This document shows positions 46,443 to 55,315 of a stretch of DNA of 64,000 nucleotides, piece by piece. The number at the start of each line of letters is the position of its first letter. The stretch's first letter is position 1. Origin of the DNA: Pseudomonadales bacterium (lineage in GTDB: Bacteria > Pseudomonadota > Gammaproteobacteria > Pseudomonadales > Azotimanducaceae); the NCBI GenBank assembly GCA_017854255.1, contig JAFMIA010000005.1:17857-81856 (forward strand), written 5' to 3'. Under the pieces are notes generated by a model. That model was not told the origin of the DNA. It saw only the letters and a list, made by a program, of their open reading frames with translations, and ran no database searches. The position numbers and the translations under genes were made by a program.

Positions 46443-46471
46443 TTGCATCTTTTAGAGCAATTTCGTACACT
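46443..46471 (+). promoter_or_regulatory. Promoter of the rpsF ribosomal protein operon
   Basis: TTGCAT, a 17-base spacer, then TACACT, followed by a GC-rich TGCGCGCCC near the expected start. The distance to the rpsF ATG allows a leader of about 68 bases. The hexamers match four of six bases each and the spacing is ideal. Confidence 0.65.
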
Positions 46472-46497
46472 GCGCGCCCTTAATTTCAATTAACTCC

Positions 46498-46526
46498 TTG
46501 CTGCACTGGGTTTGCCCGGGTAGCAA
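46498..46526 (+). promoter_or_regulatory. Structured rpsF leader, possible S6:S18 autoregulatory site
   Basis: The leader folds into TTGCTGC, a bulged A, CTGGG, loop TTTG, CCCGG and GTAGCAA: twelve pairs with one bulged base. It ends just before TTACCGAGAGGAGA, which holds the ribosome site of rpsF. A conserved leader bound by the S6:S18 complex is known for this operon in many bacteria. The position fits, but I cannot confirm the specific consensus. Confidence 0.45.
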
Positions 46527-46545
46527 TTACCGAGAGGAGATCTCT

Positions 46546-46995
46546 ATGCGGCATTATGAAGTCGTATTCATGGTACATCCTGGCCAGAGCGAACAGGTGT
46601 CAGGCATGATCGAACGTTATTCTAATTTGATTACCCAAGGCGGCGGTGCTGTCCATCGGGTTGAAGATTGGGGGCGTCGTCAGTTAGCTTATCCCATCAA
46701 TAAGATTTTTAAGGCGCACTACGCCATGCTCAACATCGAGTGTGGTCTAGAAACCTTAGAAGAATTAAGTGATGCCTTCCGTTTTAATGATGCTGTGATT
46801 CGAAACATGATTATGAGCCGTAAACAGGCTGATCAGGGCGATTCGCCCATCATGAAGATCGAAAACGAAAGCAAAGAGCGTAAAGATCGAGAAGATAGTC
46901 GTAATGCACGTGCTGAAGCGAAAGCGGCAGAAACGGCAGCGCCGGCTGTTGCTCAGCCCGCAGAAGCGACCGTTGATGCTGGGCAAGGAGAATAA
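46546..46995 (+). CDS. rpsF: 30S ribosomal protein S6
   Basis: 149 residues from ATG 46546 (GAGAGGAGA site). The core (1-95) starts [17 protein letters not shown] and includes [12 protein letters not shown]. After it comes a charged segment and an Ala/Glu-rich tail ([19 protein letters not shown]) of about 50 residues, longer than the tail of the 131-residue E. coli precursor. It ends GQGE rather than in a double Glu of the kind RimK extends in enterics. S6 pairs with S18, encoded two bases downstream. Confidence 0.97.
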   Translation: MRHYEVVFMVHPGQSEQVSGMIERYSNLITQGGGAVHRVEDWGRRQLAYPINKIFKAHYAMLNIECGLETLEELSDAFRFNDAVIRNMIMSRKQADQGDSPIMKIENESKERKDREDSRNARAEAKAAETAAPAVAQPAEATVDAGQGE

Positions 46996-46997
46996 CG

Positions 46998-47225
46998 ATG
47001 TCTAGATTTTTTAGAAGAAGAAAGTATTGTCGTTTTACCGCTGAAGGCATTACCGAAGTTGATTACAAAGATGTTGAATTGCTGAAAGCGTACATTACTG
47101 AAACCGGTAAGATCGTCCCAAGTCGAATTACAGGGACGAAGGCAAAATATCAACGTCAACTGGCGAAAGCGGTCAAGCGTGCTCGATATCTGGCATTGCT
47201 GCCCTATACAGACGCGCATAAGTAG
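46998..47225 (+). CDS. rpsR: 30S ribosomal protein S18
   Basis: 75 residues, basic, with [13 protein letters not shown] and the highly conserved [34 protein letters not shown] split over the last 40 residues. It follows rpsF by two bases; there is no priB between them, unlike in enterics. Full length. Confidence 0.98.
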   Translation: MSRFFRRRKYCRFTAEGITEVDYKDVELLKAYITETGKIVPSRITGTKAKYQRQLAKAVKRARYLALLPYTDAHK

Positions 47226-47243
47226 CGCGTTTAGAGGGTTAGT

Positions 47244-48095
47244 GTGAAAGGGCTCGCCGCTTTTGTGATGCGAGGCCGGCTCCAAGCCAGCGGTGTGGCG
47301 GCTTTGGTATCGGCCTTGCCGCTCTTGAGTTGGTTGGGTGCCTCGATCGTCGCGCTGGTTGTGTTGCGGCGCGGCAATAAAGAAGGCTTCTTGGTGTTTC
47401 TTTGGGCCTTCCTACCCCTGGTATTGGTATATCAGACTGGGGGCGACTCGAGCGGATTGATCGCGCTTTTAGGCGCCTTCTTGACGGCGATGGCGCTGAG
47501 GTCATCGGTGTCTTGGGTGCTGACGCTATACGCCGTAGTGATTGCCGCGGTGATCGGGAGTTTGGTGTTTATGCAGTTGTCAGAATCGATTCTGACGGCC
47601 TTCGTAGACTGGTATGTAGACGTCATGGAAAGTCTTGCCGCCGATACGGGCGCGCCGGTTGTGACACCTGCTGCTGGGCAACGCCAAGCGGTGAGTTACT
47701 TGGCCATGGGTCAGGGCTATATGATGGTGCTTGCGCTCATGTTGGCGCGTTGGTGGCAGAGTGTCCTGTATAACCCGGGGGGGTTTAAGCAGGAGGTTCA
47801 GCAGACCCGGTTGACGCCCAAGGCGAGTTTGCCATTGGTGCTGGTCATGGCAGGATGCCTGATGACCGATGGCTTCGGAACTTGGGTTGGGGTGGTGAGT
47901 ATTCCGTTTGTGGTGATTGGCTCGGGCTTAGTACATTGGATCCTAAGTCGTCAAAACAGGTCCAATCAGTGGTATGTGATGTTTTACATCACATTGGTGA
48001 TGTTTTTTCAGTTAGCGTCGGCCGCGTTAGTGGTGTTGGTCATAGCGGACGGTTTTATAGATTTGAGACAACGAATTCAGTCGAGAGAGGATTAA
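47244..48095 (+). CDS. Polytopic membrane protein between rpsR and rplI
   Basis: 283 residues from GTG 47244 with AGAGGG upstream. About eight hydrophobic segments are separated by short loops. There is no signal peptide and no motif I recognise. A membrane protein gene occupies the same slot in pseudomonads, and some of these are compared with the DUF2232/YybS group, so it is likely orthologous and expressed with the ribosomal proteins. One larger loop (about 130-155, with DTGAPVVTPAAGQRQ) may be extracytoplasmic. Function unknown. It ends three bases before rplI. Confidence 0.7.
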   Translation: MKGLAAFVMRGRLQASGVAALVSALPLLSWLGASIVALVVLRRGNKEGFLVFLWAFLPLVLVYQTGGDSSGLIALLGAFLTAMALRSSVSWVLTLYAVVIAAVIGSLVFMQLSESILTAFVDWYVDVMESLAADTGAPVVTPAAGQRQAVSYLAMGQGYMMVLALMLARWWQSVLYNPGGFKQEVQQTRLTPKASLPLVLVMAGCLMTDGFGTWVGVVSIPFVVIGSGLVHWILSRQNRSNQWYVMFYITLVMFFQLASAALVVLVIADGFIDLRQRIQSRED

Positions 48096-48098
48096 GTC

Positions 48099-48560
48099 AT
48101 GGAAATTATCTTGTTAGAAAATGTTGCAAACCTGGGTGGGTTGGGCGATCGAGTGAATGTAAAGCCAGGCTATGGCCGGAACTATCTTGTGCCTCACGGT
48201 AAAGCCGTGCCAGCAACTGCGATTAATATTGCAGAATTCGAATCTCGTCGGGCTGAATTACAAAAAGAAGCTGATGCGCAACGTCATGCAGCTGAGACAC
48301 GTGCTGCAGGAATTAACGCCTTGTCAATTCGTATCCTAGCGAATGCGGGTGAAGAAGGTAAATTGTTCGGCTCTGTAACGGTTCGCGATATCGCTGATGA
48401 AGCAACTGCTGCTGGTGTTGAAATCGATCGCAGTGAGATTCGACTGCCCAGCGGCCCCTTAAGAGAAGTGGGTGAGTATCAGGTCGAAGTCTATTTGCAC
48501 CCCGAAGTCAGCGCCCACGTCAGTGTGGCGGTTGAAGCCGAGGAAGCGTTCACATCCTAA
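48099..48560 (+). CDS. rplI: 50S ribosomal protein L9
   Basis: 153 residues. The N-terminal domain (MEIILLENVANLGGLGDRVNVKPGYGRNYL) is the L9 signature and binds 23S rRNA. A long connecting helix (about 40-78) leads to the C-terminal domain with GKLFGSVTVRDIA. The last residues (EAEEAFTS) extend slightly beyond the usual 148-149 residues. It starts three bases after the membrane protein gene and precedes dnaB by 44 bases. Confidence 0.98.
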   Translation: MEIILLENVANLGGLGDRVNVKPGYGRNYLVPHGKAVPATAINIAEFESRRAELQKEADAQRHAAETRAAGINALSIRILANAGEEGKLFGSVTVRDIADEATAAGVEIDRSEIRLPSGPLREVGEYQVEVYLHPEVSAHVSVAVEAEEAFTS

Positions 48561-48604
48561 GACCAATCCTTTAGTCTAAGGGACCCATTTCTAGAGAGTT
48601 CTCC

Positions 48605-49975
48605 TTGGCCATCGAACTGGATGATCATCAAAATCTGAAAGTTCCGCCTCATTCAATCGAGGCGGAGCGATCGGTTCTTGGCGGCTTGATGTTGGATAGC
48701 CAAGCCTGGGATCGGATTTCAACGCTCATTTCAGAAAACGATTTTTATCGTTCAGAACATCGCCCAATCTTCCGAGCCATGCAGTGGCTCGTTGGACAAA
48801 ACAAACCCCTTGATATTGTGACCCTCGCCGAAACCCTTGAGCTTCATGGGGAGCTTGAGCTGGTCGGTGGCCTCGCCTACCTGACGGATCTTGCAACGGG
48901 CACGCCAAGTGCCTCAAACGTTGCGGCTTACGCCGAGATTGTTCAAGAACGGGCAACCGTGCGGAAGTTGATCAGCGTGGCGCATGATATTGCGGAAAGC
49001 GGCTTTAACCCTCAAGGTCGCGATAGTGCACGGTTAATCGATGAGGCAGAAAGTAAAGTCTTTAAGATTGGCGATGAGCGCCCGAGCCATGGCGGGCCCG
49101 AGTCAGTGCGGCCCTTGCTGGCGAAAGCCATTGAGAAAATTGATGAACTGTATCTGACCAAGGGCGCGTTGACGGGCATTAGTTCCGGATTTCAAGACAT
49201 TGATAACATCACCAGTGGTTTGCAACCCTCTGATCTTGTGATTGTGGCGGGCCGGCCCTCTATGGGTAAGACCGCTTTTATGATGAACATTGCGGAAAGC
49301 GCTGTTATCTCTGGCAGTAAGCCGGTCGTCGTTTTCAGCCTGGAGATGCCCTCTAATTCGCTCATTATGCGGATGCTGTCGTCTTTAGGACGCATTGATC
49401 AAAGTAAAATCCGAAGTGGACAGCTGGGCGATGACGATTGGCCTCGTTTGACGTCTGCGGTCACGTTGCTCAACGATAAGCAATTGTTCGTTGATGATAC
49501 GCCGGGTTTGACCCCAAATGAGATGCGGTCTCGCAGCAGAAGAATTGTGCGCGAGCACGGCCAAATTGGCATGATCGTTGTCGATTATCTGCAGCTCATG
49601 CAGACGTCCGGCACACCAGAAAATCGTGCAACCGAGATCTCTGAAATATCTCGGTCTCTTAAGTCGATTGCGAAAGAGTTTGATTGTCCGGTTATTGCCG
49701 GGTCGCAGTTAAACCGAAGCCTTGAGCAGCGTACAGACAAGCGCCCGATTATGTCGGACCTACGTGAGTCCGGCGCAATTGAGCAGGACGCTGATCTGAT
49801 TATGGCGGTGTACCGCGATGAGGTTTATCACGAAGATACCCCGGACCGAGGTGTTGCAGAAATCATTATCTTGAAGCAACGAAATGGTCCGATTGGTCGA
49901 AAGAAGCTTGCCTTTATTGGTCAGTATACGAAGTTTGAAGATCTCGCCAGAGACTATGACGACTACTACGAGTGA
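48605..49975 (+). CDS. dnaB: Replicative DNA helicase DnaB
   Basis: Hexameric 5'-3' helicase at the replication fork. 456 residues. The start appears to be TTG at 48605, since no ATG or GTG precedes the conserved KVPPHSIEAERSVLGGLMLD. The N-terminal collar domain spans about 10-150. The RecA-like motor has Walker A GRPSMGKTAF, VFSLEMPS, Walker B IVVDYLQLM and the SDLRESGAIEQDADLI loop. No intein is present. It overlaps alr by one base. Confidence 0.97.
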   Translation: MAIELDDHQNLKVPPHSIEAERSVLGGLMLDSQAWDRISTLISENDFYRSEHRPIFRAMQWLVGQNKPLDIVTLAETLELHGELELVGGLAYLTDLATGTPSASNVAAYAEIVQERATVRKLISVAHDIAESGFNPQGRDSARLIDEAESKVFKIGDERPSHGGPESVRPLLAKAIEKIDELYLTKGALTGISSGFQDIDNITSGLQPSDLVIVAGRPSMGKTAFMMNIAESAVISGSKPVVVFSLEMPSNSLIMRMLSSLGRIDQSKIRSGQLGDDDWPRLTSAVTLLNDKQLFVDDTPGLTPNEMRSRSRRIVREHGQIGMIVVDYLQLMQTSGTPENRATEISEISRSLKSIAKEFDCPVIAGSQLNRSLEQRTDKRPIMSDLRESGAIEQDADLIMAVYRDEVYHEDTPDRGVAEIIILKQRNGPIGRKKLAFIGQYTKFEDLARDYDDYYE

Positions 49976-51045
49976 TGGTTGAGGACGCATCGGTTGCAAT
50001 TGACCTCTCATCGATTGCTTTTAATTTTCAGCAAGCAAAACAAGCCGCGCCAAATAGCAAAGTGATGGCCGTGGTTAAGGCGAATGCTTATGGTCATGGC
50101 GCGGTGCCGGTTGCCCAATGTCTTGATGCGGCCGACGCGTTTGCGGTGGCTCGGGTGCAGGAAGCCATTGAATTGCGATCTGCTGGCATCAACCACCCGA
50201 TTTTGTTGTTGGAGGGGGTCTTCGATGAAGCCGGCGTTCGGCAAGCCGAGCAATATGATCTTGATGTCGCGCTGCACCAGCCTTACCAGCTTGATTTACT
50301 CAAAAATACAAATCTCAAAGTCTGGTTAAAACTCGAAACGGGAATGCACCGGTTAGGGTTGCCGGCAGACTTTCTTAAGGTCTGTGTTCGGACCTTGCCC
50401 TCGTCTCGGATTTTGGGTGTGATGAGCCATTTTTCCGATGCGGACCAGCCGAGCTTGGAGAAAAACGCCAACCAGCTCGAAACCCTACTGACGCTCGCCG
50501 CGCCGCTGGGCCTGGCGGTTAGTATGGCGAATTCAGCAGGGATTCTTGCCGGGCTTGGGACAAGCTGTGATTGGATCCGGCCCGGAATCATGCTGTATGG
50601 CGCGAACCCCTATCTGGATCAAGCGGTATCGCTGCGCCCAGCAATGTCGCTCACCGCGCCGGTCATCGCGATCAAAGCGCTGCGCGCAGGCGATACGGTG
50701 GGTTATGGCAGTCGTTGGCAAGCAGAGCAGGCTTGTAACGTTGCGGTGCTCGCCATCGGGTATGCCGATGGGTATCCTCGCCAGATCCAAGCGGGGACGC
50801 CGGTTTGGCTCAATGGCCAGCGAGAAACGATCCTAGGCCGGCTGTCGATGGATATGATGACCGTTTCGGTGTCGTCCAAGGCGCAGCCTTTGATCGGAGA
50901 TCGAGCGCAGCTTTGGGGCAAAGATTTGGCCATTGAAGAGATTGCGCGGCAGGCAGATAGTCTGCCCTATGTTTTGATGTGCGGCTTGGGCCCACGGGTT
51001 ACACGAACCTACCCTGCACCATCCACTGCGAGCCATAAATTGTGA
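49975..51045 (+). CDS. alr: Alanine racemase
   Basis: PLP enzyme that makes D-alanine for peptidoglycan. 356 residues from the ATG in TGATG at the dnaB stop; GTG 49972 is possible. The PLP-binding Lys35 is in VVKANAYGHG. The catalytic tyrosine of the second base is in VGYGSRW, and GYADGYPR and RLSMDMMTV are conserved. The substrate-channel segment MLYGANPY is present. It overlaps radA by GTGA. The dnaB-alr-radA order matches pseudomonads. Confidence 0.97.
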   Translation: MVEDASVAIDLSSIAFNFQQAKQAAPNSKVMAVVKANAYGHGAVPVAQCLDAADAFAVARVQEAIELRSAGINHPILLLEGVFDEAGVRQAEQYDLDVALHQPYQLDLLKNTNLKVWLKLETGMHRLGLPADFLKVCVRTLPSSRILGVMSHFSDADQPSLEKNANQLETLLTLAAPLGLAVSMANSAGILAGLGTSCDWIRPGIMLYGANPYLDQAVSLRPAMSLTAPVIAIKALRAGDTVGYGSRWQAEQACNVAVLAIGYADGYPRQIQAGTPVWLNGQRETILGRLSMDMMTVSVSSKAQPLIGDRAQLWGKDLAIEEIARQADSLPYVLMCGLGPRVTRTYPAPSTASHKL

Positions 51046-52409
51046 AAAAATCAAAAATTGCGTTTGTTTGCCAGGATTGCGGCTCCGAATACACCAAATG
51101 GCAAGGGCAATGCCATGACTGCAATGCCTGGAATACGTTAAAGCAAATTCAATTAGGCAATGTGCGGAGCGAACGCCGTCGTGAGGGTTATGCCGGCACG
51201 CTCGAGGCGGTACAAACCTTGGGTGAGGTTGCGCTGGCAGAGCAGCCTCGTTTGGCATCTTCATCGGATGAGTTTAATCGAGTTTTAGGTGGCGGCTTGG
51301 TTGCCGGATCTGCGGTATTGATCAGCGGCTCACCCGGTGCGGGCAAGAGCACCTTACTGATCCAAATTTTGTGTGAGTTGGCGAAAACTCAGAACTGCTT
51401 GTATGTCACCGGTGAGGAAAGTCTCGCGCAGATTGCGATGCGGGCTAACCGGCTGCGCTTGCAAACGGATCGGCTTAAGGTGATGAGCCAAACCAGTGTT
51501 GAGGCCATTGCTGCGGTTTGGGATCAGGAGCGTCCCAATGTGCTGGTGATCGACTCGATCCAGGTGATGCAAAGCGACTTGATCGAATCGGCGCCAGGGA
51601 GCGTGACCCAAGTTAGAGAGACGGCCGCACAGCTGATTCAAAAAGCAAAACAAACGGGCACGATCTTAATCCTCGTGGGTCATGTCACCAAAGACGGGAA
51701 TCTTGCGGGACCGCGAGTACTCGAACACATGATTGATTCTTTTTTGATGTTAGAAGGGGACGCCGATGGGCGATACCGCACGCTGCGATCGATTAAGAAC
51801 CGCTTTGGCGCAGTGAACGAATTGGGTATTTTTGCCATGACGGATCAGGGTCTTAAGGATGTTGCAAACCCCTCCGCGATTTTTCTTAACCGAGCGGAAA
51901 TTGATACCCCAGGTAGTATTGTGATGGCGATATGGGAGGGTACCCGACCACTACTGGTCGAGGCCCAAGCGCTGGTTGATCAGAGTGCTTTTTCGAATCC
52001 GCGCCGGGTTGCGGTGGGGTTCGAGCAAAACCGTCTGGCCATGCTACTTGCGGTACTAAGCCGGCATGGCGGCCTTCAAGTGGCTGACCAGGATGTTTAT
52101 ATCAACGCCGTTGGCGGTATCCGAGTCGATGAAACCAGTAGCGACCTCGCCGTTTTGATGGCGGTGGTTTCCAGTTTCCGCAATCGTGCGCTGCCGAGAG
52201 ATTTAATTTGTTTTGGTGAGGTTGGGCTCAGCGGCGAGATCCGGCCGGTTCCCAATGGCCAGGAGCGGTTGCGCGAGGCCGCTAAACACGGCTTCACACG
52301 AGGGTTGGTTCCAAAAGGGAATTATCCCAAGCAGCCTATCAAGGGCATGGAACTCAAAGCGGTTAGCCAGTTGTCAGAAGCCTTGTCAGCCGCTGGGGAC
52401 TGGCTATAA
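51042..52409 (+). CDS. radA: DNA repair protein RadA (Sms)
   Basis: RecA-like branch-migration ATPase. 455 residues from GTG overlapping alr. The N-terminal zinc finger uses Cys10, Cys13, Cys24 and Cys27 (FVCQDCG, GQCHDCNAW). Walker A is GSPGAGKST near residue 100. The RadA-specific motif KNRFG is near 250. The C-terminal domain resembles the Lon protease domain (VYINAVGGIRVDETSSDLAVLMAV split) without protease activity. Its stop is directly followed by the stop of ettA on the other strand. Confidence 0.97.
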   Translation: MKKSKIAFVCQDCGSEYTKWQGQCHDCNAWNTLKQIQLGNVRSERRREGYAGTLEAVQTLGEVALAEQPRLASSSDEFNRVLGGGLVAGSAVLISGSPGAGKSTLLIQILCELAKTQNCLYVTGEESLAQIAMRANRLRLQTDRLKVMSQTSVEAIAAVWDQERPNVLVIDSIQVMQSDLIESAPGSVTQVRETAAQLIQKAKQTGTILILVGHVTKDGNLAGPRVLEHMIDSFLMLEGDADGRYRTLRSIKNRFGAVNELGIFAMTDQGLKDVANPSAIFLNRAEIDTPGSIVMAIWEGTRPLLVEAQALVDQSAFSNPRRVAVGFEQNRLAMLLAVLSRHGGLQVADQDVYINAVGGIRVDETSSDLAVLMAVVSSFRNRALPRDLICFGEVGLSGEIRPVPNGQERLREAAKHGFTRGLVPKGNYPKQPIKGMELKAVSQLSEALSAAGDWL

Positions 52410-54080
52410 CTAGGTCGCGAGTTTTTTGTACCGCACCCGGGTCGGCGCAAAGTCTTTGCCCAAGCGCTTTTTACGATCTGCTTCGTACTCAGAATAATTG
52501 CCCTCGAAGAAATTCGCTTGGCTGTCACCCTCAAACGCCAGAATATGAGTCGCGATGCGATCCAGAAACCAACGGTCGTGTGAGATCACCATGATTGCGC
52601 CGGGATAGGTTTCAATCGCAGACTCCAAAGCCCGTAAGGTTTCAACATCGAGATCGTTGGTGGGTTCATCGAGCAGCAAGAAGTTTGCCCCTATTTTAAG
52701 CAGTTTGGCTAGATGAACCCGGTTACGTTCTCCGCCCGAGAGGTCTTTCACCAGTTTTTGTTGATCTGCGCCCTTAAAGTTAAAGCGGCCGACATAGGAT
52801 CGAGAGGGGGTTTCATACTTCCCAATCCGAATGATTTCGTTGCCTTCAGAAATTTCCTCCCAAACGGTATGGTCGTCGTTGAGCGAGTCCCGGCTCTGGT
52901 CGACAAAACCAAGTTGCACGGTTGAACCCAGCGTAATCGTGCCGGTATCGGGTTGGTCTTGGCCACTGATCATACGAAATAATGTCGACTTACCGGCGCC
53001 GTTACCGCCGATGATGCCAACGATACTGCCCTTGGGAAGGGTCAGGCTCAGATCGTTGATGAGTAATCGGTCTTCGAACCCTTTTGATACATTGTTAATC
53101 TCAAGCACCTGGTCGCCGAGTCTGGGGCCGGGTGGAATATAGAGCTCTTGGGTTTCGTTTCGGGATTGGAACTCAAGTGAATTGAGCTCTTCAAACCGCG
53201 ACAGTCGTGCCTGATTCTTTGCTTGTCGGGCTTTGGGCTGTGAGCGCACCCACTCCAGTTCGGCTTTGATGGTTTTCTGCCGGGCTTGCTCTTGACGTTG
53301 CTCGGTTGCGAGGCGTTTTTCTTTGGCTTCAAGCCAAGCGGAATAATTGCCCTCATAAGGAATGCCGTGTCCTCGGTCGAGTTCCAGAATCCAACCCGCG
53401 GCATTGTCCAAGAAGTATCGATCGTGAGTAATGGCAACGACAGTGCCAGGGAATTCAGTAAGGAACTGTTCGAGCCAGCCAACGCTTTCAGCATCAAGGT
53501 GGTTGGTGGGTTCGTCCAGCAACAACATGTCTGGATTAGACAAAAGCAGGCGGCACAGCGCTACCCGTCGTTTTTCGCCGCCCGATAGTGTGTCGACACT
53601 GCTGGTAAAAGCCGGTAGTCGTAAGGCATCGGCTGCAACTTCAATTTTGCGCTCCAGGTCCCAGCCGTCCACAGCATCGATTTTTAATTGCAGTGCGCCT
53701 TGGCGGTCTAGGAGTTCGGTCATTTCCTCATCCGTCATAGGCTCGGCGAACCGATCGCTTATGGCGTTGAATTCATCCATCAAATCTTTGATTTCCCGGA
53801 CGCCGTCTTCAACATTCCCCAACACGTCTTTGCTTGAGTCCAATTCAGGCTCTTGCGGTAAATAGCCGATTCTGAGTTCGGGCTGGGGTCGCGCTTCGCC
53901 TAAATGTTCCTGGTCGAGTCCGGCCATGATGCGCAAAAGACTCGATTTACCAGAGCCATTCAGGCCGAGCACGCCGATTTTTGCGCCTGGAAAAAACGAC
54001 AAAGAAATATCTTTTAAAATAATGCGATTCGGGGGAACAACTTTGCCGACGCGAGACATCGTGAAAACGTATTGTGCCAT
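52410..54080 (-). CDS. ettA: Energy-dependent translational throttle protein EttA (ABC-F)
   Basis: Ribosome E-site ABC-F protein that gates translation according to the ATP/ADP ratio. 556 residues (E. coli 555). Two ABC domains: Walker A GLNGSGKSS near 40 and GGNGAGKST near 355, each with LSGGE and a Walker B LLLDEPTNHLD or LLLDEPTNDLD. The catalytic Glu is present in both. The arm insertion in the first domain and the linker with YEGNYSAWLEAKEKR are typical of EttA. AAGGGA precedes the ATG. It is a single-gene unit. Confidence 0.97.
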   Translation of the reverse strand: MAQYVFTMSRVGKVVPPNRIILKDISLSFFPGAKIGVLGLNGSGKSSLLRIMAGLDQEHLGEARPQPELRIGYLPQEPELDSSKDVLGNVEDGVREIKDLMDEFNAISDRFAEPMTDEEMTELLDRQGALQLKIDAVDGWDLERKIEVAADALRLPAFTSSVDTLSGGEKRRVALCRLLLSNPDMLLLDEPTNHLDAESVGWLEQFLTEFPGTVVAITHDRYFLDNAAGWILELDRGHGIPYEGNYSAWLEAKEKRLATEQRQEQARQKTIKAELEWVRSQPKARQAKNQARLSRFEELNSLEFQSRNETQELYIPPGPRLGDQVLEINNVSKGFEDRLLINDLSLTLPKGSIVGIIGGNGAGKSTLFRMISGQDQPDTGTITLGSTVQLGFVDQSRDSLNDDHTVWEEISEGNEIIRIGKYETPSRSYVGRFNFKGADQQKLVKDLSGGERNRVHLAKLLKIGANFLLLDEPTNDLDVETLRALESAIETYPGAIMVISHDRWFLDRIATHILAFEGDSQANFFEGNYSEYEADRKKRLGKDFAPTRVRYKKLAT

Positions 54081-54253
54081 TGAAAAATCCCTTAGAGGTT
54101 CTGCTGTTAACGTAATTTACGGCGCGTAGAGGCGCCCTGTTATTCACAATGCGCGGAGGAACCTCTCTTATCGAGGCACTTCCTCAGGACCGCAATTGTC
54201 GCATATTTTCGGCGCATTTTATGAGCGTCTGGCTGGCCGGCACAAGCGGTTGG

Positions 54254-54442
54254 CTACCTCAAGAGGTCCTTGTCCAGGCGAGCCTCGGTTGATTCGCTTT
54301 CGGGTTTAGATTTGTTTCGCCGGCAACGTTCCGAACAATATTGAACCTTTTCCCAGTCTTTGCGCCATTTTTTTCGCCAGGCAAAAACAAGACCGCAGTG
54401 CACGCAGATCTTTGTGGGTAAATGACGCTTTTGGTGTGTCAT
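54254..54442 (-). CDS. DUF2256 small zinc-ribbon-like protein
   Basis: 62 residues from ATG 54440-54442; six more in-frame residues upstream are unlikely. The family pattern is evident: [13 protein letters not shown], then [23 protein letters not shown]. The CxxC and CxxxC pairs suggest a metal site. It is highly basic apart from the tail. In other genomes DUF2256 genes often lie near photolyase/cryptochrome genes, none of which is here. Function unknown. The 173 bases between it and ettA hold no gene. Confidence 0.85.
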   Translation of the reverse strand: MTHQKRHLPTKICVHCGLVFAWRKKWRKDWEKVQYCSERCRRNKSKPESESTEARLDKDLLR

Positions 54443-54468
54443 ACAACATTGCCTTGGCATTGGGCATT

Positions 54469-54492
54469 TTTAAGTGCGAGTTTAAGTGCGAG
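54469..54492. repeat. Tandem 12-base direct repeat upstream of the DUF2256 gene
   Basis: TTTAAGTGCGAG occurs twice with no spacer, ending 27 bases before the DUF2256 start codon. Two copies on the same helix face spacing (12 bases) could serve as a regulator binding site, or they may be a simple replication slip. Confidence 0.6.
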
Positions 54493-54743
54493 GGTTGATT
54501 ATTACATTGCGTGCTGGTTTTTGCAGAGCCTTGCTTTGATGTAACGAAAAGGGTTTGAAAATTGCGGCCCTGTTGAATACGGAGACGCGATTTTCGCCAG
54601 GTTGAATAGGATGTCGAGGCGGTGTGATTCTTATTGTATAGATGTGACCGAAGTGGCCCCAAACGATTGTCCCCGGTGGTTTGATGAGGCTGATCACGTT
54701 ATTATTCCTTGGGTTCACCTGCGTCGATCTAAGAGTTCACATC

Positions 54744-55283
54744 ATGATAAGTTTTTCTGAATTTCTACCCGAAATGATTGCGACAATCGTTGGCGTTGCA
54801 CTCGGTGGGATGGGCGCAATTTACAGCAGTCGACGGCAACTCAAGGCAATAAAGAAAAAGCGGGCTGAGATATTTTTAAAAAACCTTGAAAGCGAAATTG
54901 CTGAGAACATGCAGGTCATAGAACTCGCCTACCAGACGTATATCAGCTCGGATCATGGTAAGTCTTTTTTCTTGGGATCAATTGCTTGGGATACCGCAAC
55001 GGTTACAGGTGATCTGGCGGATGTGTTGGGCCTTGATCTGGCGGATTCGATCGAAAATCAATACCGGATCTTTTTCAGACTTCGGTACTATGTCGATTTG
55101 ATGACCCAATTATGGTTCGCGCCGGTTGAGATTGATGGCCGGGCGGAAATTCAGGAAGGTTTTAAAACCCATATCATCAATAACCTAAATCAGGCTCGCG
55201 AGCATTTCTCAGAAGTACAGTCGGCGATCGATAAAGCAAAAAAGGCGATGATTCATAGCGAGTTTGCCAAGAGCACGCGCTAG
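54744..55283 (+). CDS. Uncharacterised membrane-anchored protein
   Basis: I do not recognise this gene. From ATG 54744 (AAGAG eight bases upstream) it has 179 residues; the frame is open back to 54681, and ATG 54684 would add 20 more. One transmembrane segment (about 8-28, EMIATIVGVALGGMGAIY) is followed by a strongly basic, probably helical stretch (RRQLKAIKKKRAE), which places the rest in the cytoplasm. The remaining 130 residues look mainly helical, with several aromatic residues (FFLGSIAWDTAT, YRIFFRLRYYVD) and no catalytic motif. It is divergent from DUF2256 and 32 bases before nrdR, but appears unrelated to that operon. Confidence 0.6.
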   Translation: MISFSEFLPEMIATIVGVALGGMGAIYSSRRQLKAIKKKRAEIFLKNLESEIAENMQVIELAYQTYISSDHGKSFFLGSIAWDTATVTGDLADVLGLDLADSIENQYRIFFRLRYYVDLMTQLWFAPVEIDGRAEIQEGFKTHIINNLNQAREHFSEVQSAIDKAKKAMIHSEFAKSTR

Positions 55284-55315
55284 AGTCGTCTTAGAGTTCG
55301 GTTTTGGAGTCGTAA

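Noticed and set aside
46990..47000. A missed priB gene between rpsF and rpsR
   Set aside because: Only two bases separate the genes, so priB is absent at this place.
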